From NCBI GenBank assembly GCA_050305135.1, contig JBNLET010000004.1:1-13500 (forward strand): 13,500 nt of DNA. Direction: 5' to 3'. Below are positions 7,246-13,161 of the stretch, piece by piece. The notes under the pieces were generated by a model, which saw nothing but the letters and a program-made list of their open reading frames with translations, did not search any database and was not told where the DNA came from. The stretch is from Cognatazoarcus sp050305135 (GTDB lineage Bacteria > Pseudomonadota > Gammaproteobacteria > Burkholderiales > Rhodocyclaceae). The stretch's first letter is position 1, and each line of letters opens with the position of its first letter. The position numbers and the translations under genes were made by a program.

Positions 7246-7449
7246 GATCGCGAGCAGTTCGACGCGCCGGCCGAGCTGCATGGCGCCTTGCGGACCTCCA
7301 ACGACTTCCACCCGCTCGGCCGCATCGGCACGCCGCTCGACGTCGCGAACGTGGCGGCTTTGCTGCTCTCGCCGCAGGCCGGCCGGGTCACCGGCGCGGT
7401 GCGGGAGGTGGAGGGCGGCGTGATGGTCGGACGCAACCAGCCGTCCTGA
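7246..7449 (+). pseudogene. C-terminal remnant of a short-chain dehydrogenase/reductase gene
   Basis: About 65 codons encode the C-terminal end of a classical SDR: FHPLGRIGTPLDVANVAALLLSPQAGRVTGAVREVEGGVMVGRN (from 7306 on), which matches the usual end of these enzymes (HPLGR-G-P-DVA... VTG...VDGG). The NAD-binding GxxxGxG motif, the NAG strand and the YxxxK catalytic pair are all absent. The upstream bases are occupied by the Cys-rich protein gene, and no start codon with a ribosome site precedes the fragment in frame. A 5'-deleted gene remnant is the best reading. It fills most of the 308-base stretch between the neighbouring genes. Confidence 0.7.
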
Positions 7450-7483
7450 GCGCGGGGCCGTGCCGAGCCGCGACCGATGCGGT

Positions 7484-7510
7484 GCGCAGCTTCAATTCTC
7501 GAAGCTGCGC
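7484..7510 (-). other. Hairpin spanning the dnr stop codon
   Basis: GCGCAGCTTC (7484-7493) and GAAGCTGCGC (7501-7510) form a perfect 10-bp stem with a 7-base loop. The minus-strand stop codon of dnr (7494-7492) lies at the loop/stem border. No T-run follows, so it is not a classic intrinsic terminator. It may protect the 3' end of the nirE-dnr message or help end transcription with Rho. Confidence 0.55.
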
Positions 7511-8205
7511 AGCTCGGCCACGTCCTTCAGCGTGATGTCGCTGCCGTGCACCGCGATCAGGCCGCGGTCGGACAGGTCGTGGAAGATCCTCGACAAGGTC
7601 TCCGGCACCAGGTTCAGCCGCGAGGCCAGCACGTGCTTGCTGACCGGCAGCTTGACCGTCATCGGATCGGCCTCGCTGCGCGCGCAGGGCAACGGATCGC
7701 GTTCGCCGAGCGAGATCAGGTAGGAGATCACGCGCTGGGCGCCGGAGCTGAGCGAGTAGGCCTCCACGTCGCGCACCATGCCGTGCAGGCGGATCGCCAT
7801 GCCGGCCAGCAGCGAGCGTGTGAAGCAGGGATCGCTGTCGATCAGGCGGAATACCACCTCGCGGTCGATCAGCAGCAACTGGGTGTCGGCCAGCGCTTCC
7901 GCAAAGACCGGGTAGTTGCGTTCCATGAACAACACGGCCTCGCCGAAGCTCTGGTTCGGGCCCAGCACCTCGACGACCTTTTCGTTGCCCTGGCGCGACG
8001 AGAAGGCCAGCTTGATCTGGCCGCGGATCACGTAGTAGAAGCCCTTCGGCGGATCGTCCTGCTGGAACAGGGTCTCGCCCCGGGCCAGGTTGCGTTCGTG
8101 GGTGGCAGCGGCGAGCATCCGGATCTCCTCGTCGGAGACCTCGCTGAACAGATGCAGGCGCCGCAGCGTCGCGGGGATGTCGATATGGCTTGCTATGCTT
8201 GACAT
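7492..8205 (-). CDS. dnr: Dnr-type Crp/Fnr family transcriptional regulator of denitrification
   Basis: A 237-residue DNA-binding protein with an N-terminal cyclic-nucleotide-binding-like sensor domain (about 20-130, with FQQDDPPKGFYYVIRGQIKL and SFGEAVLF), a dimerisation helix (about 133-165) and a C-terminal winged helix-turn-helix (188-236, LPVSKHVLASRLNLVPETLSRIFHDLSDRGLI). The recognition helix keeps E202, S205 and R206, which in FNR-family proteins read TTGA(T/C) half-sites. The Cys cluster that holds the Fe-S centre of FNR is missing (only C127 and C174), and the cAMP-contact signature of CRP is not evident. This points to the Dnr/NNR group, which senses NO, probably through heme. It is the second gene after nirE, with 41 bases between, and faces the nirS cluster. 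The ATG at 8205 is the only start before the sensor domain; a GGGA element precedes it. The Dnr assignment rests on class features plus context. Confidence 0.88.
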   Translation of the reverse strand: MSSIASHIDIPATLRRLHLFSEVSDEEIRMLAAATHERNLARGETLFQQDDPPKGFYYVIRGQIKLAFSSRQGNEKVVEVLGPNQSFGEAVLFMERNYPVFAEALADTQLLLIDREVVFRLIDSDPCFTRSLLAGMAIRLHGMVRDVEAYSLSSGAQRVISYLISLGERDPLPCARSEADPMTVKLPVSKHVLASRLNLVPETLSRIFHDLSDRGLIAVHGSDITLKDVAELRSFEN

Positions 8206-8217
8206 GATCGTGTCCCG

Positions 8218-8239
8218 GCGCGGCCACCAATGGCCGCGC
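8218..8239 (-). other. Hairpin between nirE and dnr, next to the dnr ribosome site
   Basis: GCGCGGCCA (8218-8226) and TGGCCGCGC (8231-8239) form a perfect 9-bp G/C-rich stem with a 4-base loop. In the minus-strand message it starts 7 bases after the nirE stop and ends directly at the CGGGA ribosome-site element of dnr. No T-run follows. It could lower dnr translation, act as an RNA processing or stability element, or partly end transcription after nirE. Confidence 0.55.
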
Positions 8240-8246
8240 GCTCCTT

Positions 8247-9167
8247 TCAGGCCGATTCCCGCTCGGCCTGCCGGCCTTCGAACCAGCCTATCTTGCCGTG
8301 CAGTCCGACCACGCTGCCGACGATCAGCAGCGCCGGCGGACGCACCCCGCTCGCACGTGCGAGCTCCGGCAGGCTTGCCAGCGTGCCGGCGACGGTTCGC
8401 TGGGCGCCGAGTGTGCCGTTTTCGACCAGCGCGGCCGCATGCCCGGCGGGTAGGCCGTGGGCCTGCAGCCGCTCGCAGATCTGCGCCAGCGCGCCGACGC
8501 CCATGTAGAACACCACCGTCTGGCGCGGACGGGCCAGCGCCGGCCAGTCCAGGTCGAGGCTGCCGTCCTTCAGGTGGCCGGTGACGAAGACACAGGACTG
8601 GGCGTGCTCGCGGTGGGTCAGCGGAATGCCGGCGTAGGCGGCGATGCCGCTGGCGGCGGTGATGCCGGGCACCACCTCGAACTCGATGCCGGCCTCGGCC
8701 AGTTGCTCCAGCTCCTCGCCGCCGCGGCCGAACACGAACGGGTCGCCGCCTTTCAGCCGCACGACGTTGCAGCCCTCGCGGGCCAATTCCACCAGCAGCG
8801 CGTTGATCTGTTCCTGCGGCAAGGTGTGGCGGCCGGCCTCCTTGCCGACATAGATGCGGCGCGCCGATTCCGGCACCAGCTCCATCACGGCGGGAGCGAC
8901 GAGATGGTCGTACACCACCACGTCCGCTTCGCCGAGCCGTTTCACCGCCCTCAACGTCAGCAGTTCCGGGTCGCCCGGGCCGGCGCCGACCAGCACCACG
9001 CGGCCCTCGCCGCGACCGCCGCGCCGCGCGCGGGACCCGGCCGCGGCATCGCCGTCGCCGCAGACCCGTCCGCGCCCGACCCGTCCGATGCGGGCCATGA
9101 TCCGGTCGCCCAGTTTGGCCACCACATCTTCCACCGCATCCACCGCAGCAACCGCCATTCTGCTCAT
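8247..9167 (-). CDS. nirE: Uroporphyrinogen-III C-methyltransferase (SUMT) for heme d1 synthesis
   Basis: Transfers two methyl groups from SAM to uroporphyrinogen III to give precorrin-2, the first committed step to siroheme and then heme d1; cytoplasmic. The SUMT signatures are all present: VVLVGAGPGDPELLTLRAV (57-75), GGDPFVFGRGGEE (140-152), VVPGITAASG (165-174) and LTHREHAQS. About 55 residues precede the enzyme domain, including a helical part (AAVDAVEDVVAKLGDRIMARIG) and a basic Gly/Arg-rich linker. This extension is unusual for the family. GGGAGA lies 6 bases from the ATG at 9167, so that start is chosen; an ATG at 9173 directly touches GGGAGA and is less likely. Sequence alone does not separate NirE from the siroheme enzyme CobA, but the position divergent to nirS and ahead of dnr favours NirE. 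Confidence 0.92.
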   Translation of the reverse strand: MSRMAVAAVDAVEDVVAKLGDRIMARIGRVGRGRVCGDGDAAAGSRARRGGRGEGRVVLVGAGPGDPELLTLRAVKRLGEADVVVYDHLVAPAVMELVPESARRIYVGKEAGRHTLPQEQINALLVELAREGCNVVRLKGGDPFVFGRGGEELEQLAEAGIEFEVVPGITAASGIAAYAGIPLTHREHAQSCVFVTGHLKDGSLDLDWPALARPRQTVVFYMGVGALAQICERLQAHGLPAGHAAALVENGTLGAQRTVAGTLASLPELARASGVRPPALLIVGSVVGLHGKIGWFEGRQAERESA

Positions 9168-9206
9168 CTGCATTCTCCCGGCACCGGTGCTTTTCGACTT
9201 GCTTCG

Positions 9207-9212
9207 ACTGTA
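9207..9212 (-). promoter_or_regulatory. -10 element of the nirE-dnr promoter
   Basis: On the minus strand TACAGT matches four of six -10 positions. A start point near 9200 would put the Dnr box at about -42, the standard spacing for FNR-family activation, and leave a leader of about 30 bases to the nirE start. There is no -35 hexamer, as expected for an activator-dependent promoter. Confidence 0.5.
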
Positions 9213-9235
9213 GCGGAGCGGGCGCGCCGGACGGA

Positions 9236-9249
9236 TTGACTCGTGTCAA
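9236..9249. promoter_or_regulatory. Dnr/FNR-family box shared by the divergent nirE and nirS promoters
   Basis: TTGACTCGTGTCAA is a perfect TTGAC-N4-GTCAA palindrome, the known form of Dnr/NNR/FNR-family sites. Its centre is 9242.5. On the nirS side, a start near 9284 would put it at -41.5, with a CATGCT hexamer (9272-9277) as a weak -10. On the nirE side, TACAGT (minus strand, 9212-9207) fits the same spacing. One site can therefore serve both directions. Confidence 0.85.
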
Positions 9250-9327
9250 GGAACGCCGAACAGCGCATCGGCATGCTGCAATACAGCGGAACTAGCCGCT
9301 GTCCTGAATCTTCAAGGGAGAAAGGCG

Positions 9328-11055
9328 ATGAAACGGGGTGGTAAGAAACTGGCAGGTGTACTGGCGCTTGCAGCGCTGCCGATGCTGATGGGCACGGCGT
9401 TCGCGGATGGGGGCAAGAAGCTCTCGCCGGAGGAGCTCAACTACGAGGCGGCGAGTTCGCCGCTGGCCAACGTCGAGATGTACCAGGACATCAATCCCAA
9501 GGCGCCGCCGATGACCAAGACGGAGTTCGACACGGCGCGGAAGATCTATTTCCAGCGCTGCGCGGGCTGCCACGGCGTGCTGCGCAAGGGTGCCACCGGC
9601 AAGCCGCTGACGCCGGACAAGACCATCGCCAACGGCACCGAGTATCTCAAGACCTTCATCAAGTACGGTTCGCCGGCCGGCATGCCGAACTGGGGTACGT
9701 CGGGTGAGCTGACCGACGACGAAGTGGACCTGATGGCCCGCTACGTCCAGCAGACGCCACCGCAACCGCCGGAATACGGCATGGCCGAGATGAAGGGCAC
9801 CTGGAAGGTGATCGTGCCGCCGGAGAAGCGTCCGACCAAGAAGATGAACGGCTACAACATCGCGAACATCTTCTCGACGACGCTGCGCGATGCGGGCGAG
9901 GTGGCCCTGATCGACGGCGACACCAAGAAGATCATCAACATCATCAAGACCGGCTACGCGGTGCATATCTCGCGCCTGTCGGCCTCCGGCCGCTATCTCT
10001 ACGTGGTCGGCCGTGACGCCAAGGTCAACATGATCGACCTGTGGATGGAGAAGCCGGACAACGTGGCCGAGATCCGCGTCGGTCTCGAGGCCCGCTCGGT
10101 GGATACCTCCAAGTACAAGGGCTACGAGGACAAGTTCGCGATCGCCGGCACCTACTGGCCGCCCCAGTACGTGATCATGAACGGCGACACGCTCGAGCCG
10201 CTGAAGGTCGTATCGACCCGCGGCATGACGGTGGATACGCAGGAATACCACCCCGAGCCGCGCGTGGCCTCGATCGTCGCGTCGCACTTCAAGCCCGAGT
10301 TCGTCGTGAACGTGAAGGAGACCGGCAAGACGCTGATGGTCGACTACTCTGACATCGACAACCTCAAGGTAACGACGATCGGCTCGGCCCGCTTCCTGCA
10401 CGACGGCGGCTGGGACAGCTCGAAGCGCTACTTCCTGGTGGCTGCCAACAAGTCCAACAAGATTGCCGCGATCGACGCCAAGGATGGCAAACTGGCCGGA
10501 CTGGTGGAAGTGGGCGCGATCCCGCACCCGGGCCGCGGCGCCAACTTCGTCCATCCCAAGTACGGTCCCGTGTGGGCTACCGGCCACCTCGGCGACGAGT
10601 CGATCGCGCTGATCGGCACGGACCCGGACAAGCACGGCCAGTACGCCTGGAAGCTGGTGGAGTCGATCAAGAGCCAGGGCGGCGGTTCGCTCTTCATCAA
10701 GACCCACCCGAAGTCCAAGCACCTGTACGTGGACAACCCGCTGAACCCCGATCCGAAGGTCAGCCAGTCGGTCGCGGTGTATGACACCACCAAGCTCGAT
10801 GCCGGTTACACGGTGCTGCCGATCGCCGAGTGGGCGGGCCTCTCCGACGACGGTGCGAAGCGCGTCGTGCAGCCGGAGTACAACAAGGCCGGCGACGAGG
10901 TGTGGTTCTCGGTCTGGAGCGCCAAGGACAAGCAGTCGGCGCTCGTCGTAGTGGATGACAAGACGCTCAAGCTGAAGGCCGTGATCAAGGATCCGAAACT
11001 GATCACCCCGACCGGCCATTTCAACGTCTATAACACTCAGCACGACGTCTATTGA
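9328..11055 (+). CDS. nirS: Cytochrome cd1 nitrite reductase (NO-forming)
   Basis: Periplasmic homodimer that reduces nitrite to nitric oxide, the defining step of denitrification. The 575-residue precursor has a signal peptide (KRGGKK basic start, hydrophobic core 9-22, cleavage after TAFA at 26). The cytochrome c domain holds CAGCH (C78, C81, H82) and the likely axial M119 in GMPNWGTSGEL. The eight-bladed d1 propeller follows. Compared with the Pseudomonas aeruginosa enzyme at a constant offset of 31, H213 is the proximal d1 ligand (His182) and H358 and H400 (FLHDGGWD and PHPGRGANFVHP) are the distal nitrite-binding pair (His327, His369). The C-terminus ends in the family-typical GHFNVYNTQHDVY. 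A strong AGGGAGAAAGG ribosome site precedes the ATG. The gene leads the plus-strand nir cluster and is driven from the Dnr box 79 bases upstream. All catalytic residues are intact. Confidence 0.99.
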   Translation: MKRGGKKLAGVLALAALPMLMGTAFADGGKKLSPEELNYEAASSPLANVEMYQDINPKAPPMTKTEFDTARKIYFQRCAGCHGVLRKGATGKPLTPDKTIANGTEYLKTFIKYGSPAGMPNWGTSGELTDDEVDLMARYVQQTPPQPPEYGMAEMKGTWKVIVPPEKRPTKKMNGYNIANIFSTTLRDAGEVALIDGDTKKIINIIKTGYAVHISRLSASGRYLYVVGRDAKVNMIDLWMEKPDNVAEIRVGLEARSVDTSKYKGYEDKFAIAGTYWPPQYVIMNGDTLEPLKVVSTRGMTVDTQEYHPEPRVASIVASHFKPEFVVNVKETGKTLMVDYSDIDNLKVTTIGSARFLHDGGWDSSKRYFLVAANKSNKIAAIDAKDGKLAGLVEVGAIPHPGRGANFVHPKYGPVWATGHLGDESIALIGTDPDKHGQYAWKLVESIKSQGGGSLFIKTHPKSKHLYVDNPLNPDPKVSQSVAVYDTTKLDAGYTVLPIAEWAGLSDDGAKRVVQPEYNKAGDEVWFSVWSAKDKQSALVVVDDKTLKLKAVIKDPKLITPTGHFNVYNTQHDVY

Positions 11056-11076
11056 TCGTCGGCTTTGTGTAACACT

Positions 11077-11115
11077 ATCGAGGCGCCCGGCCACCCCTCG
11101 GCCGGGCGCCTCGAT
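11077..11115 (+). terminator. Long hairpin between nirS and nirM
   Basis: ATCGAGGCGCCCGGCC (11077-11092) and GGCCGGGCGCCTCGAT (11100-11115) form a perfect 16-bp stem with a 7-base loop, 21 bases after the nirS stop. A T-run is absent on either side, so full termination is doubtful. A partial terminator or a 3' stabiliser that keeps nirS message above nirM is more likely. Confidence 0.6.
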
Positions 11116-11152
11116 CATGTCGATAAACGAGCAAGAACGAGAAGGAGACAAC

Positions 11153-11479
11153 ATGAAGAATCGCTTTACCGCCTTGGCGTGCATCGCGCTGCCGTGCTTG
11201 GCAGCGGCGCCGCTCGCCCAAGCCAACGATGGCGAGACGCTGTTCGGAGAGGTCGGATGCTCGGCCTGCCACGCAGTGGACCAGAAGCGTCTGGGCCCGT
11301 CGTTCAAGGACGTGGCCGCCAAGTACAAGGGCCAGGCGGACGCGCAGGACAAGCTGGTCAACAAGGTGCGCAGCGGCGGTTCGGGTGTGTGGGGAACCGC
11401 GCAGATGCCGGCGCACCCGCCCGAGCGGGTCACCGACGAGGAATTGCACACGCTGATCGCCTGGGTGCTGTCGCACTGA
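11153..11479 (+). CDS. nirM: Cytochrome c551/c552, electron donor to nitrite reductase
   Basis: A 108-residue precursor of a small class I periplasmic cytochrome c. The signal peptide ends at AQA (24). The mature protein of about 84 residues has the heme site CSACH (C36, C39, H40) and axial M85 in GTAQMPAHPP. The stretches KRLGPSFKDVAAKYKGQADA and GGSGVWG are hallmarks of the c551/c552 family of Pseudomonas and betaproteobacteria, which pass electrons from the bc1 complex to NirS. GAAGGAGA sits about 5 bases before the ATG at 11153. An in-frame ATG at 11117 would add 12 polar residues ahead of the signal peptide and was rejected. It follows nirS directly across a hairpin and has no Dnr box of its own. 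Confidence 0.96.
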   Translation: MKNRFTALACIALPCLAAAPLAQANDGETLFGEVGCSACHAVDQKRLGPSFKDVAAKYKGQADAQDKLVNKVRSGGSGVWGTAQMPAHPPERVTDEELHTLIAWVLSH

Positions 11480-11497
11480 GGCCCATTCCGGGCCCGC

Positions 11498-11514
11498 CCG
11501 CGGCCGTGCCGCGG
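11498..11514 (+). other. Hairpin after nirM
   Basis: CCGCGGC and GCCGCGG with a 3-base loop form a perfect 7-bp G/C stem 18 bases after the nirM stop and 17 bases before the second Dnr box. No T-run follows. It could mark the end of the nirS-nirM unit, but such stems are also expected by chance in DNA this rich in G+C. Confidence 0.3.
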
Positions 11515-11531
11515 ACGCGGTCCGGATCCGC

Positions 11532-11545
11532 TTGACGCCCGTCAA
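11532..11545 (+). promoter_or_regulatory. Second Dnr/FNR-family box, upstream of nirC
   Basis: TTGACGCCCGTCAA is a perfect TTGAC-N4-GTCAA palindrome with the same arms as the box before nirS and only the four spacer bases differing. Its centre, 11538.5, predicts a start near 11580 with GAACAT (11568-11573) as a weak -10. That would leave a 21-base leader before the nirC ATG at 11601. It makes nirC-nirF-nirD a separately inducible unit. Confidence 0.82.
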
Positions 11546-11600
11546 GGGCGGACGCCTCCGAGCGGAGGAACATGGCGCCATGTTCAGCAAGGATGGCGGC

Positions 11601-11972
11601 ATGAATACCGATCGATTGCTGTGGGTGCATGTGGGCGTCATGCTGCTGGCGGCCGCGCTGCTGGCGCACGATGCGTGGGCCGGGCCGGCGGAGCCGGCCG
11701 AGGCGCGCAGGCGGGAACTGGTCAACATGGTGCGGCAGGACTGCGGCTCCTGCCACGGCATGCGGCTTACCGGCGGCCTGGGGCCGGCGCTGCTGCCGGC
11801 AGCGCTGCAGGGCAGGCCGATCGATTCGCTCGTGGCGACGGTGATGCAGGGGCGGCCCGGTACCGCGATGCCCGGCTGGGCGCGTTTCGTCAGCGAAGCC
11901 GAGGCACGCTGGATCCTCGACCGCCTGCTGCGGGGTTTTCCGCAATTCGAGCCGAACGGAGGCGAGCGATGA
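11601..11972 (+). CDS. nirC: Small periplasmic cytochrome c of the nir cluster
   Basis: A 123-residue precursor with a signal sequence (hydrophobic 8-22, cleavage near AWA at 27), one heme c site CGSCH (C48, C51, H52) and axial M90 in RPGTAMPGW. The pattern CGSCHGMRLTGGLGPALLPAAL...DSLVATVMQGRPGTAMPGW is characteristic of NirC, which can donate electrons to NirS and is also implicated in late heme d1 maturation or insertion. The ATG at 11601 has AAGGA 8 bases upstream and lies 21 bases after the start point predicted from the Dnr box. The in-frame ATG at 11580 would coincide with that start point. The stop overlaps the nirF start by four bases (ATGA), so the two are translationally coupled. 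Confidence 0.93.
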   Translation: MNTDRLLWVHVGVMLLAAALLAHDAWAGPAEPAEARRRELVNMVRQDCGSCHGMRLTGGLGPALLPAALQGRPIDSLVATVMQGRPGTAMPGWARFVSEAEARWILDRLLRGFPQFEPNGGER

Positions 11973-13153
11973 GCCCGTTTCGTTTCGGCCGGATCCTGCT
12001 CTCTGCGCTGGCGCTGCTGCTGTTGGGCGGTTGTGCGCAAAGCCCGGCGCTGCGCGGCACTGGCGATCTGGTCGTGATCATCGAGCGCGCCAGCGGCGCC
12101 GTGCAGGTGGTCGACAACGGCGAACGCCGCAGCCTGGGCCGCGTCGAGGGGCTCGGCGATCTTTCCCACGCCCACGTCACCTATTCGCGCGACGCCCGCT
12201 ATGCCTATGTCTTCGGCCGCGACGGCGGCCTGACCAAGGTCGACCTGCTGACCCGGCGCATCGCCCGGCGCATCATCCAGGCCGGCAATTCGATCGGCGG
12301 TTCGGTGTCGCAGGACGGCCGCCTGGTGGTGGCGCAGAACTACCGGCCGGGCGGCATCAAGGCCTTCGATGCCGAGACCCTGGAGCTGGTTGCCGAGGTG
12401 CCCGCCGAGTACGCGCCCGGCAAGTTTTCCAAGGTGGTCGGACTGGCCGACCTGCCCGGGCAGAGGTTTGCCTACGCCCTGTTCGAAGCCGGCGAGATCT
12501 GGGTCACCGACTTTTCCGACCCCAGGCAACCGCGCACCGAGCGTTATCCGGCCGGGCAGCAGCCCTACGACGGTCTGGTGACGCCCGGCGGGCGCTACTT
12601 CATGGCCGGGCTGTTCGGCGAGGACGGCGTCGCGCTGCTCGACCTCTGGCAGCCGGAGCGCGGCGTACGGCGGATCCTCGACGGCTACGGACGCGGCGAG
12701 GAGAAGCTGCCGGTCTACAAGATGCCCCACCTGCGGGGCTGGGCGGTTGCCGACGGCAAGGCCTATCTGCCTGCGGTCGGGCGCCACGAGGTGCTGGTGG
12801 TCGACCTGCGCAGCTGGCAGGAGGTCGGCCGGATTCCGGTCGCCGGCCAGCCGGTGTTCGTGATGGCCCGGCCCGACGGTCGCCAGGTGTGGGTGAACTT
12901 CGCCTTCCCCGACAACGCTCAGCTGCAGGTCATCGACACCCTGACGGGCGGCGTGTTGCGCACGCTGTCGCCGGGCAAGGCGGTGCTGCACATGGAATTC
13001 ACCCCGCGCGGCGAGGCGGTGTGGGTGTCCTCGCGCGACGATAACCGGGTCACGGTGTATGACACCGCCAGCCTGGACGCGCTCACGGTGCTGCCTGCCG
13101 ACGCGCCGTCGGGGATCTTCTTCACTTCGCGCGCGGCGCGGATCGGATTCTGA
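11969..13153 (+). CDS. nirF: Heme d1 biosynthesis lipoprotein NirF
   Basis: A 394-residue protein needed to make heme d1. It is homologous to the d1 propeller of NirS but lacks the cytochrome c domain. Its N-terminus is a lipoprotein signal: hydrophobic 9-19, then LLGGC with C22 as the lipidation site, so it should be anchored on the periplasmic side. Beta-propeller repeats follow (VQVVDNGERRSLGRVEG, LTKVDLLTRRIARRI, IKAFDAETLELVAEV, VLVVDLRSWQEVGRI, LQVIDTLTGGVLRTL, VTVYDTASLDALTVL). H67 and H69 in DLSHAHVTYSRDARY sit where the d1-binding His of family members lies. Known NirF binds dihydro-heme d1; the exact step it performs is still debated. It overlaps nirC by 4 bases and is followed by nirD after 8 bases, so all are one operon. 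Confidence 0.96.
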   Translation: MSPFRFGRILLSALALLLLGGCAQSPALRGTGDLVVIIERASGAVQVVDNGERRSLGRVEGLGDLSHAHVTYSRDARYAYVFGRDGGLTKVDLLTRRIARRIIQAGNSIGGSVSQDGRLVVAQNYRPGGIKAFDAETLELVAEVPAEYAPGKFSKVVGLADLPGQRFAYALFEAGEIWVTDFSDPRQPRTERYPAGQQPYDGLVTPGGRYFMAGLFGEDGVALLDLWQPERGVRRILDGYGRGEEKLPVYKMPHLRGWAVADGKAYLPAVGRHEVLVVDLRSWQEVGRIPVAGQPVFVMARPDGRQVWVNFAFPDNAQLQVIDTLTGGVLRTLSPGKAVLHMEFTPRGEAVWVSSRDDNRVTVYDTASLDALTVLPADAPSGIFFTSRAARIGF

Positions 13154-13161
13154 GGGACGCG

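Noticed and set aside
9292..11451. 719-codon minus-strand frame opposite nirS and nirM
   Set aside because: It is antisense to two intact, highly conserved genes and has only Leu/His/Arg/Asp-rich low-complexity sequence. It is a shadow of codon bias.
11075..12991. 638-codon minus-strand frame opposite nirM, nirC and nirF
   Set aside because: Same reasoning: no domain, biased composition, and it crosses three real genes and the Dnr box.
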